From Alphaproteobacteria bacterium (lineage in GTDB: Bacteria; Pseudomonadota; Alphaproteobacteria; Bin95), in contig JACKII010000001.1 of assembly GCA_020638555.1 (NCBI GenBank), forward strand, positions 868,001 to 932,000: a stretch of DNA of 64,000 bases. Direction: 5' to 3'. Each line of letters begins with the position of its first letter. Positions within the stretch are counted from its first letter, which is position 1. The notes under the pieces are model-generated. The model ran no database searches, had not been told where the DNA came from, and saw only the letters and a program-made list of their open reading frames with translations. Position numbers and translations under genes: made by a program. Shown here piece after piece: positions 25,441-34,886 of this stretch.

Positions 25441-26640
25441 TCAATCCGCCGGCACGAATTTCGGCGGGTGGGCGCGGATCACGTCCTCGTTCAGCTTGGC
25501 GCCCCAGCCGGGGCCCGGCGGCAATTGCACCGCCCCGTTGCGGATGTCCGGCTTCCAGGTGAGGATGTCGTCCTTCCAGGGAATGTCGTCGATATCGATC
25601 TCCATCACCCGGAAATTCGGGATGGCTGCACAGAAATGCGCGCTCATCAGGCTGGAGAGGTTGCCGTAGAAATTGTGCGGCGCGCAGTTGATCTCATAGG
25701 CCTCCGCCATCGCCGCGATCTTGGCGCCGAGCCAGGTGCCGTTCCAGGGCAGGTCGACGATGGCGACGTCCATGCTGGCCTGCTCGAAAAAGGGCCGGAA
25801 TTCGCGCAGGCCGAACAGGGATTCGCAGGACGCGATGGGGGTGGCGACCCGCTCGCGGATGGCGGCCAGCGCCTTCGGGTCGTAGAGGTCGATCTCGATC
25901 CAGGTCAGGCCCAGATCGTCCAGGCCCTGGGCGATCTGGCGGTAGCCTTCGGGCTTGAAGTTGAAGTTCAGGTCGAGGCGAATGCCCATTTCCGGGCCGG
26001 CGCCCTCGCCCAGCGCCGCGATCTGCTCGCGCAGACCGTCCACCAGCGCCGGGGTCGCGGGCAGCGCCGGCCAGCCGGGCGAGCGGCCGAAGCCCGGCAT
26101 GTGCAGGCCCGCCGTTTCCGCCTCCGGATCGAACAGGAAAATGTTGGTCTTCAGGCCGCGGAAGCCGGCATCGCGCACCCGGCGGCCGAGCGCCACCAGG
26201 TCGTCGACCTTGCGGATCGCCGGCTGGCCGATCTGGTCCGCCATCTCCGGGTTGAGCAGATGGGTGCCGCAATGGCTCCAATAGACCGGGATTTCCGTGC
26301 GCATGGCCCCGCCCAGCAGGTCGTAGACCGGCGCGTTCAGGGCCTGGCCCTTGATGTCGAGCAGCGCGTTCTCGATCGCCGCGATGGCCTGCTGGTTGAC
26401 GCCGCCCGGCGCCTGGCGGGTCATGGCGTAGAGCATCTGGTGCACGCGTTCGTGCGCCATGGCATCCATGCCGACCACGCGCTGCACCAGCCGGCGGATG
26501 ACGACCGAAAGGCCGGGCGAGCCATAGCACTCGTTGTACTCGGCGATGCCGGTAATGCCCTCGTCCGTGGTCAGCTTCAGGAAGGAGAAATCCCGCCAGC
26601 CCGCGTTGCAGTGCAGGATTTCGCAGCCAGTGATGCGCAT
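25441..26640 (-). CDS. Enolase-superfamily sugar-acid dehydratase (mandelate racemase group)
   Basis: A 399-residue TIM-barrel enzyme. The metal ligands are probably Asp223 in RLDLNFNF, Glu249 in WIEIDLYDP and Glu274 in IASCESLFG. The C-terminal catalytic His322 is in CAPHNFYG, as in mandelate racemase and galactonate dehydratase relatives, and Lys164 sits in GLKTNIF where the family has KxK. The likely reaction is abstraction of the alpha proton of an aldonic or uronic acid, with dehydration. The start at 26640 precedes the conserved MRITGCEILHC. It follows an aldehyde dehydrogenase on the same strand, 226 bases upstream, which fits a sugar-acid breakdown route. Confidence 0.88.
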   Translation of the reverse strand: MRITGCEILHCNAGWRDFSFLKLTTDEGITGIAEYNECYGSPGLSVVIRRLVQRVVGMDAMAHERVHQMLYAMTRQAPGGVNQQAIAAIENALLDIKGQALNAPVYDLLGGAMRTEIPVYWSHCGTHLLNPEMADQIGQPAIRKVDDLVALGRRVRDAGFRGLKTNIFLFDPEAETAGLHMPGFGRSPGWPALPATPALVDGLREQIAALGEGAGPEMGIRLDLNFNFKPEGYRQIAQGLDDLGLTWIEIDLYDPKALAAIRERVATPIASCESLFGLREFRPFFEQASMDVAIVDLPWNGTWLGAKIAAMAEAYEINCAPHNFYGNLSSLMSAHFCAAIPNFRVMEIDIDDIPWKDDILTWKPDIRNGAVQLPPGPGWGAKLNEDVIRAHPPKFVPAD

Positions 26641-26866
26641 GGGATGGTCCGCCCGTCTACCGTTGAACGTGTCGGAACCGAGACTAACGAAACCAACCCA
26701 GCCCGCCCAGAGGGAATGGCGGTTGATGTGCGGTGCGCTATCGCAGGCGGACGCCCGCACCCATCAGGATCGCGCCTGTCAGAGGCGCCCGTCAGAAGCG
26801 TCCGTCGCAAGCGTGCGGGGTCCGGGGCGCCCGTTGGGGCCGCCCGGGTGCCGGGCGATCTGCCGG

Positions 26867-28289
26867 TCAGACGGCGAAGCCGCCGGTCTTGGTCTCCAGG
26901 TATTCGGCAATGCCTCTCGCGCGCGCCCTCGCGGCCCAGGCCCGAGTCCTTGGTGCCGCCGAAGGGTGCGCTGGCCGAGGTCGGATTGATGTCGTTGATG
27001 CCGATAATGCCGAAATTCAGCCCTTCGAAGGCGCGCATGCCGGTGGCGATGCTGTTGGTGTAGACATAGGCGGCGAGCCCGTAATGGGTGTCGTTCGCCA
27101 TGGCCAGCACGTCGTCATCGTCGCCATAGGCGATCACGGGCGCGACCGGGCCGAAGGTTTCCTCGCGGTAGATCAGCATGTCCGGGCGCACGTCCGCCAG
27201 CAGGGTGGGGGCGTAGAAGCTGCCGCGGTCCAGGCCGTTGTCCATCAGCCGATGGCCGCCGGCCAGGACGCGCGCGCCCTTGGCGACCGCGTCCTTGACC
27301 TGGCGGTCGATTTTCTCGATGGCGGCCTCGTTGATCAGCGGGCCGACGCCGATGCCGTCCTCCAGGCCGTTGCCGGCGCGCAGCCGGTTCACCCGGCTCG
27401 TGAACTCCTCCAGGAAGGGCTCGACCTGGCTTTCGTGCACGAACATGCGGTTCGGCGAGATGCAGGCCTGTCCGGTGTTCAGGAACTTCACCGCCGCGGC
27501 GCCCTTGGCGGCGTGGACCGGGTCGGCATCCTTGAAGACGATGAAGGGCGCATGGCCGCCCAACTCGGCCGAGACGCGCTTCATGTTCGCGGCCGCCTTG
27601 CCGACCAGCATCTTGCCAACGGCGGTGGAGCCGGTGAAGGTGATCTTGCGCACCAGCGGGTTGGTGCAGAATTCCTCGCCGATCGGCTTCGGGTCGCGGG
27701 CGGTCACCAGGTTGATGACGCCTTCGGGCACGCCGGCGTCGATGAAGCACTTGTAGGTCTCGATGGCGCAGAGCGGCGTCGCCTCGGCCGGCTTCAGCAC
27801 GATGGTGCAGCCCGCCGCCAGCGCTGGCGCCATTTTCCGGGTCAGCATCGAGATGGGGTAGTTCCAGGGCGTCACCGCGGCGACCACGCCCACCGGCTGG
27901 CGCAGCACCAGGAACCGCTGGTCGGCGCGACCGGACGGCAGCACGTCGCCATAAACCCGCTTCGCTTCCTCCGCATAGAACAGCAGGAAGTCGGCAGCAT
28001 AGCCCACCTCGTTGTTGGACATGCGCAGCGGCTTGCCCTGCTCGACGGTCATGAGGCGGGCCAGGTCCTTGCGCCGCTCCAGCATGATCTGGTGGGCCTT
28101 GTAGAGAATGGCCGAGCGCTCGAACGCGGTCTTGCCGGCCCAGGCGGGAAAGGCCTTGTGCGCGGCCTCGATGGCGGCCTTGGCCTCGGCCGCGCCGCCG
28201 TCGGCCACCTGGCCGATTTCCTCACCGGTGGCGGGATTGGTGACCGGGAAGGTGGGGCCGGAAGTGGCCCAGACGCCGTCGATATACAT
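26867..28289 (-). CDS. NAD(P)-dependent aldehyde dehydrogenase, succinate-semialdehyde DH-like, frameshift near C-terminus
   Basis: An ALDH-superfamily enzyme. The oxyanion Asn is in TPWNYP, the nucleotide site in FTGSTAVGK, the general base Glu in SAELGGHAPFIVF and the nucleophile Cys in NTGQACISPNR. The subfamily resembles GabD-type succinate or glutarate semialdehyde dehydrogenases. One base near 26914-26917 is extra: removing it turns the tail into GLGREGAREGIAEYLETKTG and gives 473 residues with a stop at 26867. Without that correction the frame runs on to 26577. Start ATG at 28289. It oxidises an aldehyde to an acid, and may finish the pathway begun by the neighbouring dehydratase. Confidence 0.88.
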
Positions 28290-28413
28290 GAGGGGAAGGC
28301 TCCGGAAGGGGGAGGGTGTCAGGGTGCAGAATGCCTGAGGCGGAGCAATAGCGGGTTTGGGGGAAGGGGGGAAGGGTGCGCCGCCGCGGCGATGCACCCG
28401 TACTGCCGCCTTC

Positions 28414-28478
28414 CTATGCCCTTTTTTGGCCTATGCCCTTTTTGGCCTATGCCCTTTTTGGCCTATGCCCCTTTTGGC
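28414..28478. repeat. Four 16-bp tandem repeats at the end of emrB
   Basis: Units CTATGCCCTTTTTTGGC, CTATGCCCTTTTTGGC (twice) and CTATGCCCCTTTTGGC run without gaps from 28414 to 28478. The last unit contains the emrB stop codon and the codons for its final residues, so the array is a multiplied copy of the gene end. Unit lengths are 17, 16, 16 and 16. Confidence 0.92.
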
Positions 28479-29983
28479 TTGCTTTTGCGCATCAGCAGCA
28501 GCAGCGGGGCGGCGGCGAGCGTCACCCACATCATGAAATGGAAGTCGCCCAGATAGGCGATTGCGGCCGCCTGGCGGGTGACCTCCGCGTTCAGGGCCGC
28601 CACGCCCGTCTCCGTCTGCCAGTTCCAGGCCTGCGGCAGCCAGGGCGCTTGCAGCACCTGGCGGAACGGCGTCATGAGGTCGGCCAGGCTCGCATGGTTC
28701 GCCTGGGTGTTCTGGGCCAGCAGTGTCATCACCACCGAAATGCCGATGCTGCTGCCGATATTCCGCATCAGGCTGAACATGGCCGTGCCCTCGTTGCGGT
28801 AGTGCGGCGCCAGCGTCGAGAAGGTGACGGTGCTGAGCGGCACGAAGATGAAGCCCAGCCCCAGCCCCTGCATGATGCCGGTCCGGACGATGGCGGAAAT
28901 CGGCACCTCGATGGTGAAGGCGGTCATCTCCCAGAGCGAAAAGGCGGTCAGGCCGATGCCGGTCAGCAGCAGCAGGCGCGGGTCGACCCGGCCGATCAAC
29001 CGGCCGACGATCAGTATGGCGATCATCGTGCCGACGCCGCGCGGCGCCAGCACATAGCCGGTGGTGACGACCGGAAAGCCCATCAGCACCTGCAGGAAGG
29101 GCGGCAGCAGCGCCATGGTGGCGAGCAGGATCACGCCGATCAGGAAGATCAGCACCAGGCCGATGCTCAGATTGCGGTCGCGGAACAGGCCCGGCTCCAG
29201 AAACGGCTGCTTGGCCGTGAACATGTGCACCAGGAACAGGTAGGAGAACAGCGCGACCATGATCGCCTCGATCACGATCTCGGTCGAGGAGAACCAGTCC
29301 TGCGACTGGCCGCGGTCCAGCATCATTTGCAGCGCGCCGATGGCGAGGCTGAGCAGGGCGAAGCCGAACACGTCGAAGCTGCGGCTGCGGTCGCGCACCG
29401 TCTCCGGCACGAAGGTCAGAATGCCGAGCAGCGCCAGAATGCCGAAGGGCAGGTTGATGTAAAAGACATAGCGCCAGTTATAATACTCGGTCAGGTAGCC
29501 GCCGAGCGTCGGCCCCAGGATCGGGCCGACCATGACGCCCACGCCCCACATCGCCATGGCGGAGCCGTGCTTTTCCGGCGGGTAGGTGTCGAGCAGCACC
29601 GACTGCGACAGCGGCACCAGGCCCGCACCGAACACGCCCTGCAACAGGCGGAACAGCACGATCTCCTCCAGCGACTGGGCGGCGCCGCACAGCATGGAGG
29701 CGAGGGTGAAGCCCGTGACCATGCCGGCAAACAGCCGCTTGCGGCCCAGCTTCGCCGCCAGCACGCCGGTGGCCGGCGTCATGATCGCCGCGGCGACGAT
29801 ATAGGAGGTCAGCACCCACGAGATCTGATCCTGCGTCGCCGACATGCTGCCCTGCATGTGCGGCAGGGCGACATTGGCGATGGTCGTGTCCAACGCCTGC
29901 ATGATCGTCGCCAGCATGATCGACCCGGTGATCAGGCCGCGGCCGAGCGGTGTGCTGTCCCCGGCCGTTGGGACTGTGGTCAT
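28463..29983 (-). CDS. emrB: DHA2-family multidrug efflux permease, EmrB type
   Basis: A 506-residue inner-membrane protein with 14 predicted helices. It has the DHA2 signatures LDTTIANVALPHM in helix 1, motif A-like GVLAAKLGRKRLF and motif C WGVGVMVGPILGPTLGG. EmrB works with the adaptor EmrA and an outer-membrane channel to expel hydrophobic drugs and uncouplers using the proton gradient. The start overlaps the EmrA stop by ATGA. Its last codons fall in a 16-bp tandem repeat array. Confidence 0.94.
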   Translation of the reverse strand: MTTVPTAGDSTPLGRGLITGSIMLATIMQALDTTIANVALPHMQGSMSATQDQISWVLTSYIVAAAIMTPATGVLAAKLGRKRLFAGMVTGFTLASMLCGAAQSLEEIVLFRLLQGVFGAGLVPLSQSVLLDTYPPEKHGSAMAMWGVGVMVGPILGPTLGGYLTEYYNWRYVFYINLPFGILALLGILTFVPETVRDRSRSFDVFGFALLSLAIGALQMMLDRGQSQDWFSSTEIVIEAIMVALFSYLFLVHMFTAKQPFLEPGLFRDRNLSIGLVLIFLIGVILLATMALLPPFLQVLMGFPVVTTGYVLAPRGVGTMIAILIVGRLIGRVDPRLLLLTGIGLTAFSLWEMTAFTIEVPISAIVRTGIMQGLGLGFIFVPLSTVTFSTLAPHYRNEGTAMFSLMRNIGSSIGISVVMTLLAQNTQANHASLADLMTPFRQVLQAPWLPQAWNWQTETGVAALNAEVTRQAAAIAYLGDFHFMMWVTLAAAPLLLLMRKSKPKGA

Positions 29984-31212
29984 CGCGGATGGTCGACTTC
30001 GGCCGCCAGGGCGGCCGAACTCTCCGTGAAGAGGGACAGCGCCGACTTCACCATGGCGGGAACGGGCCTTTTATAGCCGGTGTCGATCTCCACGCTGGTG
30101 CTCATGCCGGCGCGCAGGGGCAGGTCGGCCGCGGCGTCGTCGACGGCGATGCGCACCGGGATGCGCTGCACCACCTTGACCCAGTTGCCGGTCGCGTTCT
30201 GCGGCGGGATGATCGAGAATTCGGCGCCGGTCGCCTGGCTGATGCTCTGGACCGTGCCCTTCCAGTCATGGCCCGGATAGGTGTCCACCGTGATGTCGAC
30301 CTTCTGGCCCGGCTTCACATGGGTCAGGTCGGTTTCCTTGAAGTTCGCCTCGATCCAGACGCCGGCCTGCGCCACCAGGCTCATGACCGGGGTGCTCGTC
30401 GGCCCGTCGCCGATCACGTGCTGGCCGATCTGCGGCGTGTTGCTGGCGATGCCGGCAAACGGTGCCCGCACCGCCGTCCGTTGCAGGTCGAGCGTGGCGC
30501 GGTCGCGGTTCGCCTTGGCCTCGCGGTAGCGCGGATGCTGCTCGACCGGCAGGTTCGGGTCGCCGCCAAGCTGCGCCTCGATCTGCTGGATCTGCTGTTT
30601 GGTGACGCTCAGATGCCGCATCGCCAGCTCGTAATCGTGCTCGGCCTGGTCGAACGAGGTCTGCGAAACATTCCTGCGCTTCAGCAGCATCGCCTGGCGG
30701 TCCAGCTGTTTGCGGGTGTAGTCGATATCGGTTTCCGCAATCGCCTTTTGCTCGACCGCCTCGCGATAGGCGGCCTTCAGGCGCACGATGTCGTCGCGCA
30801 CATTGGTCAGTTGCGCGTCCGCCTCTTCCAGCGCGATCCGATAGGGTTCGCCGTCGATGCGGAACAGTACGTCACCGGCCTTTACCGGCTGGTTTTCGCG
30901 CACCGCAACGTCGGTGATCAGGCCGGAGACCTGGGCGGAAATCATCACCTTGTCCGCCTGGACATAGGCGTTTTCCGTGCTCACATAGCGGCCGCCGGTG
31001 ATGTAGAAATAGCCGCCGACCAGGATGACGAGCACCGGGCCCAGAAGCAACAGCGGCCGCCGCCACCGCCGCATGCGCGAGCGGCGCTTCGGTCTGCCGC
31101 CGGCACCGGTGTCGACGCGGTTGCGGCCGGCCGGGGCCGGCACCGCCGCCGGTGTTTCGTTGGCCGGTGTTTCGTTGGCCTGCGTTTCGTTCGAGTGGGT
31201 TATTTCCGACAT
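29980..31212 (-). CDS. emrA: EmrA-type HlyD membrane fusion protein
   Basis: A 410-residue periplasmic adaptor. It has a cytoplasmic N-terminus of about 50 residues, one transmembrane helix (LLLLGPVLVILVGGYFYI), the typical YVSTENAYVQADKVMISAQVSG lipoyl-like start, a coiled-coil hairpin (about residues 130-210) and a beta-barrel C-terminus. The N-terminal tail contains a short repeat, NETQANETPANETPA, which is unusual. It is located between marR (overlap 13 bases) and emrB (overlap 4 bases), forming an operon like emrRAB. Confidence 0.93.
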   Translation of the reverse strand: MSEITHSNETQANETPANETPAAVPAPAGRNRVDTGAGGRPKRRSRMRRWRRPLLLLGPVLVILVGGYFYITGGRYVSTENAYVQADKVMISAQVSGLITDVAVRENQPVKAGDVLFRIDGEPYRIALEEADAQLTNVRDDIVRLKAAYREAVEQKAIAETDIDYTRKQLDRQAMLLKRRNVSQTSFDQAEHDYELAMRHLSVTKQQIQQIEAQLGGDPNLPVEQHPRYREAKANRDRATLDLQRTAVRAPFAGIASNTPQIGQHVIGDGPTSTPVMSLVAQAGVWIEANFKETDLTHVKPGQKVDITVDTYPGHDWKGTVQSISQATGAEFSIIPPQNATGNWVKVVQRIPVRIAVDDAAADLPLRAGMSTSVEIDTGYKRPVPAMVKSALSLFTESSAALAAEVDHPR

Positions 31213-31697
31213 GATCGCCTTCGTCTTGCTGAGACATCCTGCATTGGCTCTGCCACCAGGCGTCCCTCAGCGCTAATCAGGTTCTGTTTGATTTGGGCGA
31301 GCGCCGTGATCAGCGCTTCGTATTCGGCTTGCGGCACGTCGCCCATGGCATCCGCCCGCGTATCCGCGGCAAGGTCCCACATATGGTCCAGAAGCGGCTG
31401 GGCCTTGTCCGTCAGCACCAGTTGCACCGCCCGCCGGTCATTCGGGTCCGGCTCGCGGGCGACCAGCCCTTGCTCCTGCAGCCGGTCGATGGTCCGGACC
31501 AGGCTGATGGGTTGGATTTCCAGCTTGTCCGCCAACGTCACCTGGTTGATGCCCGGCTGGATCGAGAGATAGGCGAGCGCCTGCCATTGCGCCTGCGACA
31601 GGCCGATTTCCTGCGCGCGGCGCAGGAAATTCTTGCGCAGCAGGCGCGCGACATCGCTCACCAGGAAGCCCAGGCTCGTTTCCGGATCGGTCTTCAT
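31200..31697 (-). CDS. MarR-family transcriptional regulator
   Basis: A 165-residue winged-helix repressor. The core has SQAQWQALAYLSIQPGINQVTLADKLEIQPISLVRTIDRLQEQGLVAREPDPNDRRAVQLVLTDK, the complete MarR helix-turn-helix and wing (split here as QPGINQVTLADKL and EPDPNDRRAVQLVLT). The start is at 31697 (MKTDPETSLG); the 33 upstream residues are not conserved. It heads the emrA-emrB operon and probably represses it, released by a phenolic or drug ligand as in EmrR. The divergent 245-base gap to the IlvD-like gene contains an AT-rich core around 31770-31800 where its operator may lie. Confidence 0.92.
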   Translation of the reverse strand: MKTDPETSLGFLVSDVARLLRKNFLRRAQEIGLSQAQWQALAYLSIQPGINQVTLADKLEIQPISLVRTIDRLQEQGLVAREPDPNDRRAVQLVLTDKAQPLLDHMWDLAADTRADAMGDVPQAEYEALITALAQIKQNLISAEGRLVAEPMQDVSARRRRSCRK

Positions 31698-31942
31698 ACG
31701 GGGGCCGGTTATGGTTCGGGTTCGGTCAATCGGGAACGGCCTGGCCGATGGTTCGGGAATGCCATTCGATAGGTAGACATATAATACGCATTGCAATCTA
31801 AATCCAGAAAATTCGCTGCGGCGCGCCGTCCGCGTCCGTGCCGCGGGCGCCTTGCCTCACCCCCTTGCCCCTTCGCCCCCTTCCGCGCCATAAGAGGGGT
31901 CACGGCTTATCGCCTTGTTTTTCTCGCCAGGAGCCAACTCCC

Positions 31943-33790
31943 GTGTCCTCGTCCAAGCCCGTCATCATCGACCGCCATCCCGGCCGCTCCTCGCAGACCA
32001 TCGGCATCGCGCGCGAACTCGACACGCCGATCGATCTGATCCACGAGCCCTCGGTCGGCGTGATCGGCAACAAGGGCGACAGCCAGTGCTATATCGGCGT
32101 GCAGCGCAAGGTGGAGGCGATCCACGAGGCGCTGCGGGGCAAGATCGGCACCGGTGCCGGCCAGATGCCGCTGCGCCTGGTGCAGCCGGAATACACGGTC
32201 GGCATTTCCGACGGCATCCGCAACGGCACGCGCGAGATGCGCTATTCGCTGATCGGGCGCGAGATCACCCAGGACAGCGCGTCCGAGCACCTGTCGGGCT
32301 CGGGCCTGGCCGGCTGCATCGCCGTCGTCGCCTGCGACAAGCCGCCGGTCGGCACGCTCGCGGCGCTGCTGGAGCACAACCAGCCGGCGATCATCATGTC
32401 CGACGGCTCGATCCATCCGGGCCACGATCCGGACTCGAACGAGCCGCTGGACATCGTCGCCTCCTACCAGGTGGCCGGCAGCCATGACGAGGACTACAAG
32501 TTCCGCATCGCCTGCCATGCCTGCCCGGGCTACGGCTCGTGCGGCGGCATGTTCACCTACAACACCATGCAGACCTTTATCGGCGTGGTCGGCCTGCAGC
32601 CGCTGCACATGGTGGCGCCGCCCTCCGACGATCCGCGCCGCACCGGCGAGTTCGCGGCGGAACTGGTGGGCCATTTGCAGCGGATGATCGAGCAGGGCGT
32701 GCGCCCGCGCGACATTGTCGGCCGCGACAGCCTGCGCAACGCGGTCATCGTCGCCATGGCCGTCGGCGGGTCGACCAATGTGGTGCTGCACGCGCCGGAG
32801 ATCGCGCGCGCCGCGGGCTTTGCCCATTTCTGGCGCGATGTGATGACGCCGGAGGAGTTCAACCACCTCTCCCAGAACGTGGTGCCGGTGCTGACCGACG
32901 CCCGCCCCTATGGCCGCTATTCCATGGTGGATATCGACCGGGTCGGCGGCGTGCAGGTGATCGTCAAGGAGTTGATGGACGCGGGCCTTCTGAACGGCGA
33001 CGTGCCCACCTGCACCGGCGAGACCCTGGCGGAGCAGGTCGCGCGCCTCGGCACGCCGAAGCCGGACGGCGACGTGATCCACTCCTGCGCCAAGCCGTAC
33101 AAGCCGACCGGCGGCCTGCGCCTCCTGGGCGGCAATCTCTCGCCCGACTACAGCGCCATCCTGAAGCTGGCCGGCGTCGAGGGCGGCCTGGAGGACAACG
33201 TGTTCAAGGGCTCGGCCCGGGTGTTCGAGGGCGAGGCGGATCTGCTGGAGGCGTTGGACAAGACGCCGGACGTGTTCCAGAACCACGACATGGTCATCGT
33301 CCGCTACGAGGGCCCGGCCGGCGCGCCCGGTATGCCGGAAATGCTGGACAGCACCTCGCGCATCACCACGCTCTGCCGCGAGAAGGGCATTGTCGTCGGC
33401 CTGATGACGGACGCCCGCTTCTCCGGCGGCTCGGTCGGGCTGGTGATCGGCCATGTCGGGCCGGAGGCGGCGCTGGGCGGCCCCATCGCCCTGATCGAGG
33501 ACGGGGACGAGGTCGTCGCCGACCTGAACAGCAACGAGCTGAACTGCACCGCGTTGCAGGACCAGGCTGTGTTCGCCACGCGCATGGCCGCGTGGCAGAA
33601 GGCGGTGGACGCCAATGGCGGCCTGCACCCGAAATGCGGCGTCGCCGACACGCGGCTGTTGCACCGCATGCGCAATATGGGCGTGCCCGCGACCCGCGGC
33701 GGCGGCATGCACCCGAACCGCGAGGTCTGGGTGCGCAACGAGCGCAAGCCGGAGGTCTCCGGCTTCGAGCCGAAGAACAAGTATCACTGA
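31943..33790 (+). CDS. IlvD/Edd-family dehydratase
   Basis: A 615-residue iron-sulfur dehydratase. The probable cluster ligands are Cys49 (SQCYIG), Cys131 (ACDKP) and Cys200 (YGSCGGMFTYNTM), in positions parallel to dihydroxy-acid dehydratase. Further family blocks are GGSTNVVLHAPEIA and TDARFSGGSVGL. Members dehydrate dihydroxy acids (IlvD) or sugar acids such as gluconate, xylonate and arabinonate. The variation around the cluster residues suggests that a sugar-acid role is at least as likely as branched-chain amino acid synthesis. The start is the GTG at 31943 after an AGGAG ribosome site; no ATG fits. Confidence 0.9.
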   Translation: MSSSKPVIIDRHPGRSSQTIGIARELDTPIDLIHEPSVGVIGNKGDSQCYIGVQRKVEAIHEALRGKIGTGAGQMPLRLVQPEYTVGISDGIRNGTREMRYSLIGREITQDSASEHLSGSGLAGCIAVVACDKPPVGTLAALLEHNQPAIIMSDGSIHPGHDPDSNEPLDIVASYQVAGSHDEDYKFRIACHACPGYGSCGGMFTYNTMQTFIGVVGLQPLHMVAPPSDDPRRTGEFAAELVGHLQRMIEQGVRPRDIVGRDSLRNAVIVAMAVGGSTNVVLHAPEIARAAGFAHFWRDVMTPEEFNHLSQNVVPVLTDARPYGRYSMVDIDRVGGVQVIVKELMDAGLLNGDVPTCTGETLAEQVARLGTPKPDGDVIHSCAKPYKPTGGLRLLGGNLSPDYSAILKLAGVEGGLEDNVFKGSARVFEGEADLLEALDKTPDVFQNHDMVIVRYEGPAGAPGMPEMLDSTSRITTLCREKGIVVGLMTDARFSGGSVGLVIGHVGPEAALGGPIALIEDGDEVVADLNSNELNCTALQDQAVFATRMAAWQKAVDANGGLHPKCGVADTRLLHRMRNMGVPATRGGGMHPNREVWVRNERKPEVSGFEPKNKYH

Positions 33791-34171
33791 GGCTGGCGGC
33801 ACGGCCATTTCCGAGCTTTCCCGGACGGCGCAGCCGATCCGGGACCTCGGAGCTTTCCCGGACGGGCGCAGCCGATCCGGGACCTCGGGCCGGGCCTGCC
33901 TCCCGCGTGAGATCCCGGCTCTCGCCTCCGGCTCGGCCGGGAAAGCATTGAGGCGACCGGGAATGGTGTTCCTTGTGGCGCATTCCGGCCGCGGATGGGG
34001 CGCACCCGAGCCGCGTTTGTTCCCCGGAGGTGGCGGAGCCGCCATCCGGGGCCGGTGGCCCTGTGCGAACACCGGTCCCGGCGGTGTTCGATCGTTGACA
34101 CCGGTCCCGGCCCGCCGCTCCGCGACGGCCGGGAAAGCGAGCGTGCGGCGGGCGCCTCTTCCTCCGGCGCC
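33791..34171. repeat. Gene-free stretch with tandem palindromes
   Basis: A 381-base gap. Two adjacent copies of a 37-base sequence beginning GAGCTTTCCCGGACGG lie at 33813-33849 and 33850-33887. Each is itself palindromic (TCCCGGAC ... ATCCGGGA). Further on, GTTCCCCGGAGGTGGCGG and repeated GAACACCGGTCCCGG / ACACCGGTCCCGG fragments form more inverted repeats; relatives of these occur at 20970-21140. No coding region is supported. Confidence 0.7.
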
Positions 34172-34783
34172 CTACCCCTTCCAGGCGAAGGGGGCGAAAT
34201 GGCCGTTATTGCCCTGGCCTTCCAGCGTCTCGGCGATGCCGAAGGCAGAGATGCGCATATGGCTCGCCTGGGCCAGGGCCAGCCGGCGGTTGGCGGGATG
34301 CGAGGTGTGGTCGATATGCATGGCCTCGCCCGGCGCGATGCGCGGCTCCACCCCCTTGATCGCGAACGACAGCACGCCCGGAATCTCGACCGAGCGCGCG
34401 AGGCCGTCCACCGTGAAGGCGATGGGCGCGCGCTGTACGCCGCGATGCTCGCTCACCAGCCCGTCGCAGACATGCTGCGGCACGCCGCCCGCCTTGCCGC
34501 CGGCAATGGCTTCGAGGGCTGCGGCCTGGGCGTCGCTGGCGGGGTCGATGACAGCGGCATAGGTCCAGTCGCCGTCGGCCATGACGCGGCCGGTCTTGAA
34601 GATCAGGGCGAACTTGCTGCCGGCCAGGTCGACGCCATCGGCCTGTCCTTCATCCACGCGGAAGATCAGCAGCGCCGTGCAATGGTCGCGCGTCGCCGGC
34701 CCCTGCGGGTTGGTGTAGATGCAGGGGCAGAGATAGTCGCAATTGCAGCTCTCCATGTATTCGCCCTTTATGGTCCAGGCCAT
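34172..34783 (-). CDS. DUF1326 domain protein
   Basis: A 203-residue cytosolic protein of the DUF1326 family. It has the characteristic N-terminal cysteine cluster ESCNCDYLCPCIYTNP. The family's role is unknown; the close-set cysteines suggest a metal or thiol site. The middle has two beta-rich segments and the C-terminal HIDHTSHPANRRLALAQ block. The start at 34783 is the ATG directly before WTIKGEYMESCNC. It lies about 100 bases downstream of the deacetylase-fold gene on the same strand. The family call is secure; no function is assigned. Confidence 0.85.
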   Translation of the reverse strand: MAWTIKGEYMESCNCDYLCPCIYTNPQGPATRDHCTALLIFRVDEGQADGVDLAGSKFALIFKTGRVMADGDWTYAAVIDPASDAQAAALEAIAGGKAGGVPQHVCDGLVSEHRGVQRAPIAFTVDGLARSVEIPGVLSFAIKGVEPRIAPGEAMHIDHTSHPANRRLALAQASHMRISAFGIAETLEGQGNNGHFAPFAWKG

Positions 34784-34886
34784 GGCCGTGCTCCTTCCGC
34801 TACGATGATCGTGCGGATAGCCTAGGAGGGCTGGCGGGGGCCGGCAAGGCGGGGGAGTCCGAACCGCCGGCGGTCGGCGGGCGCAC

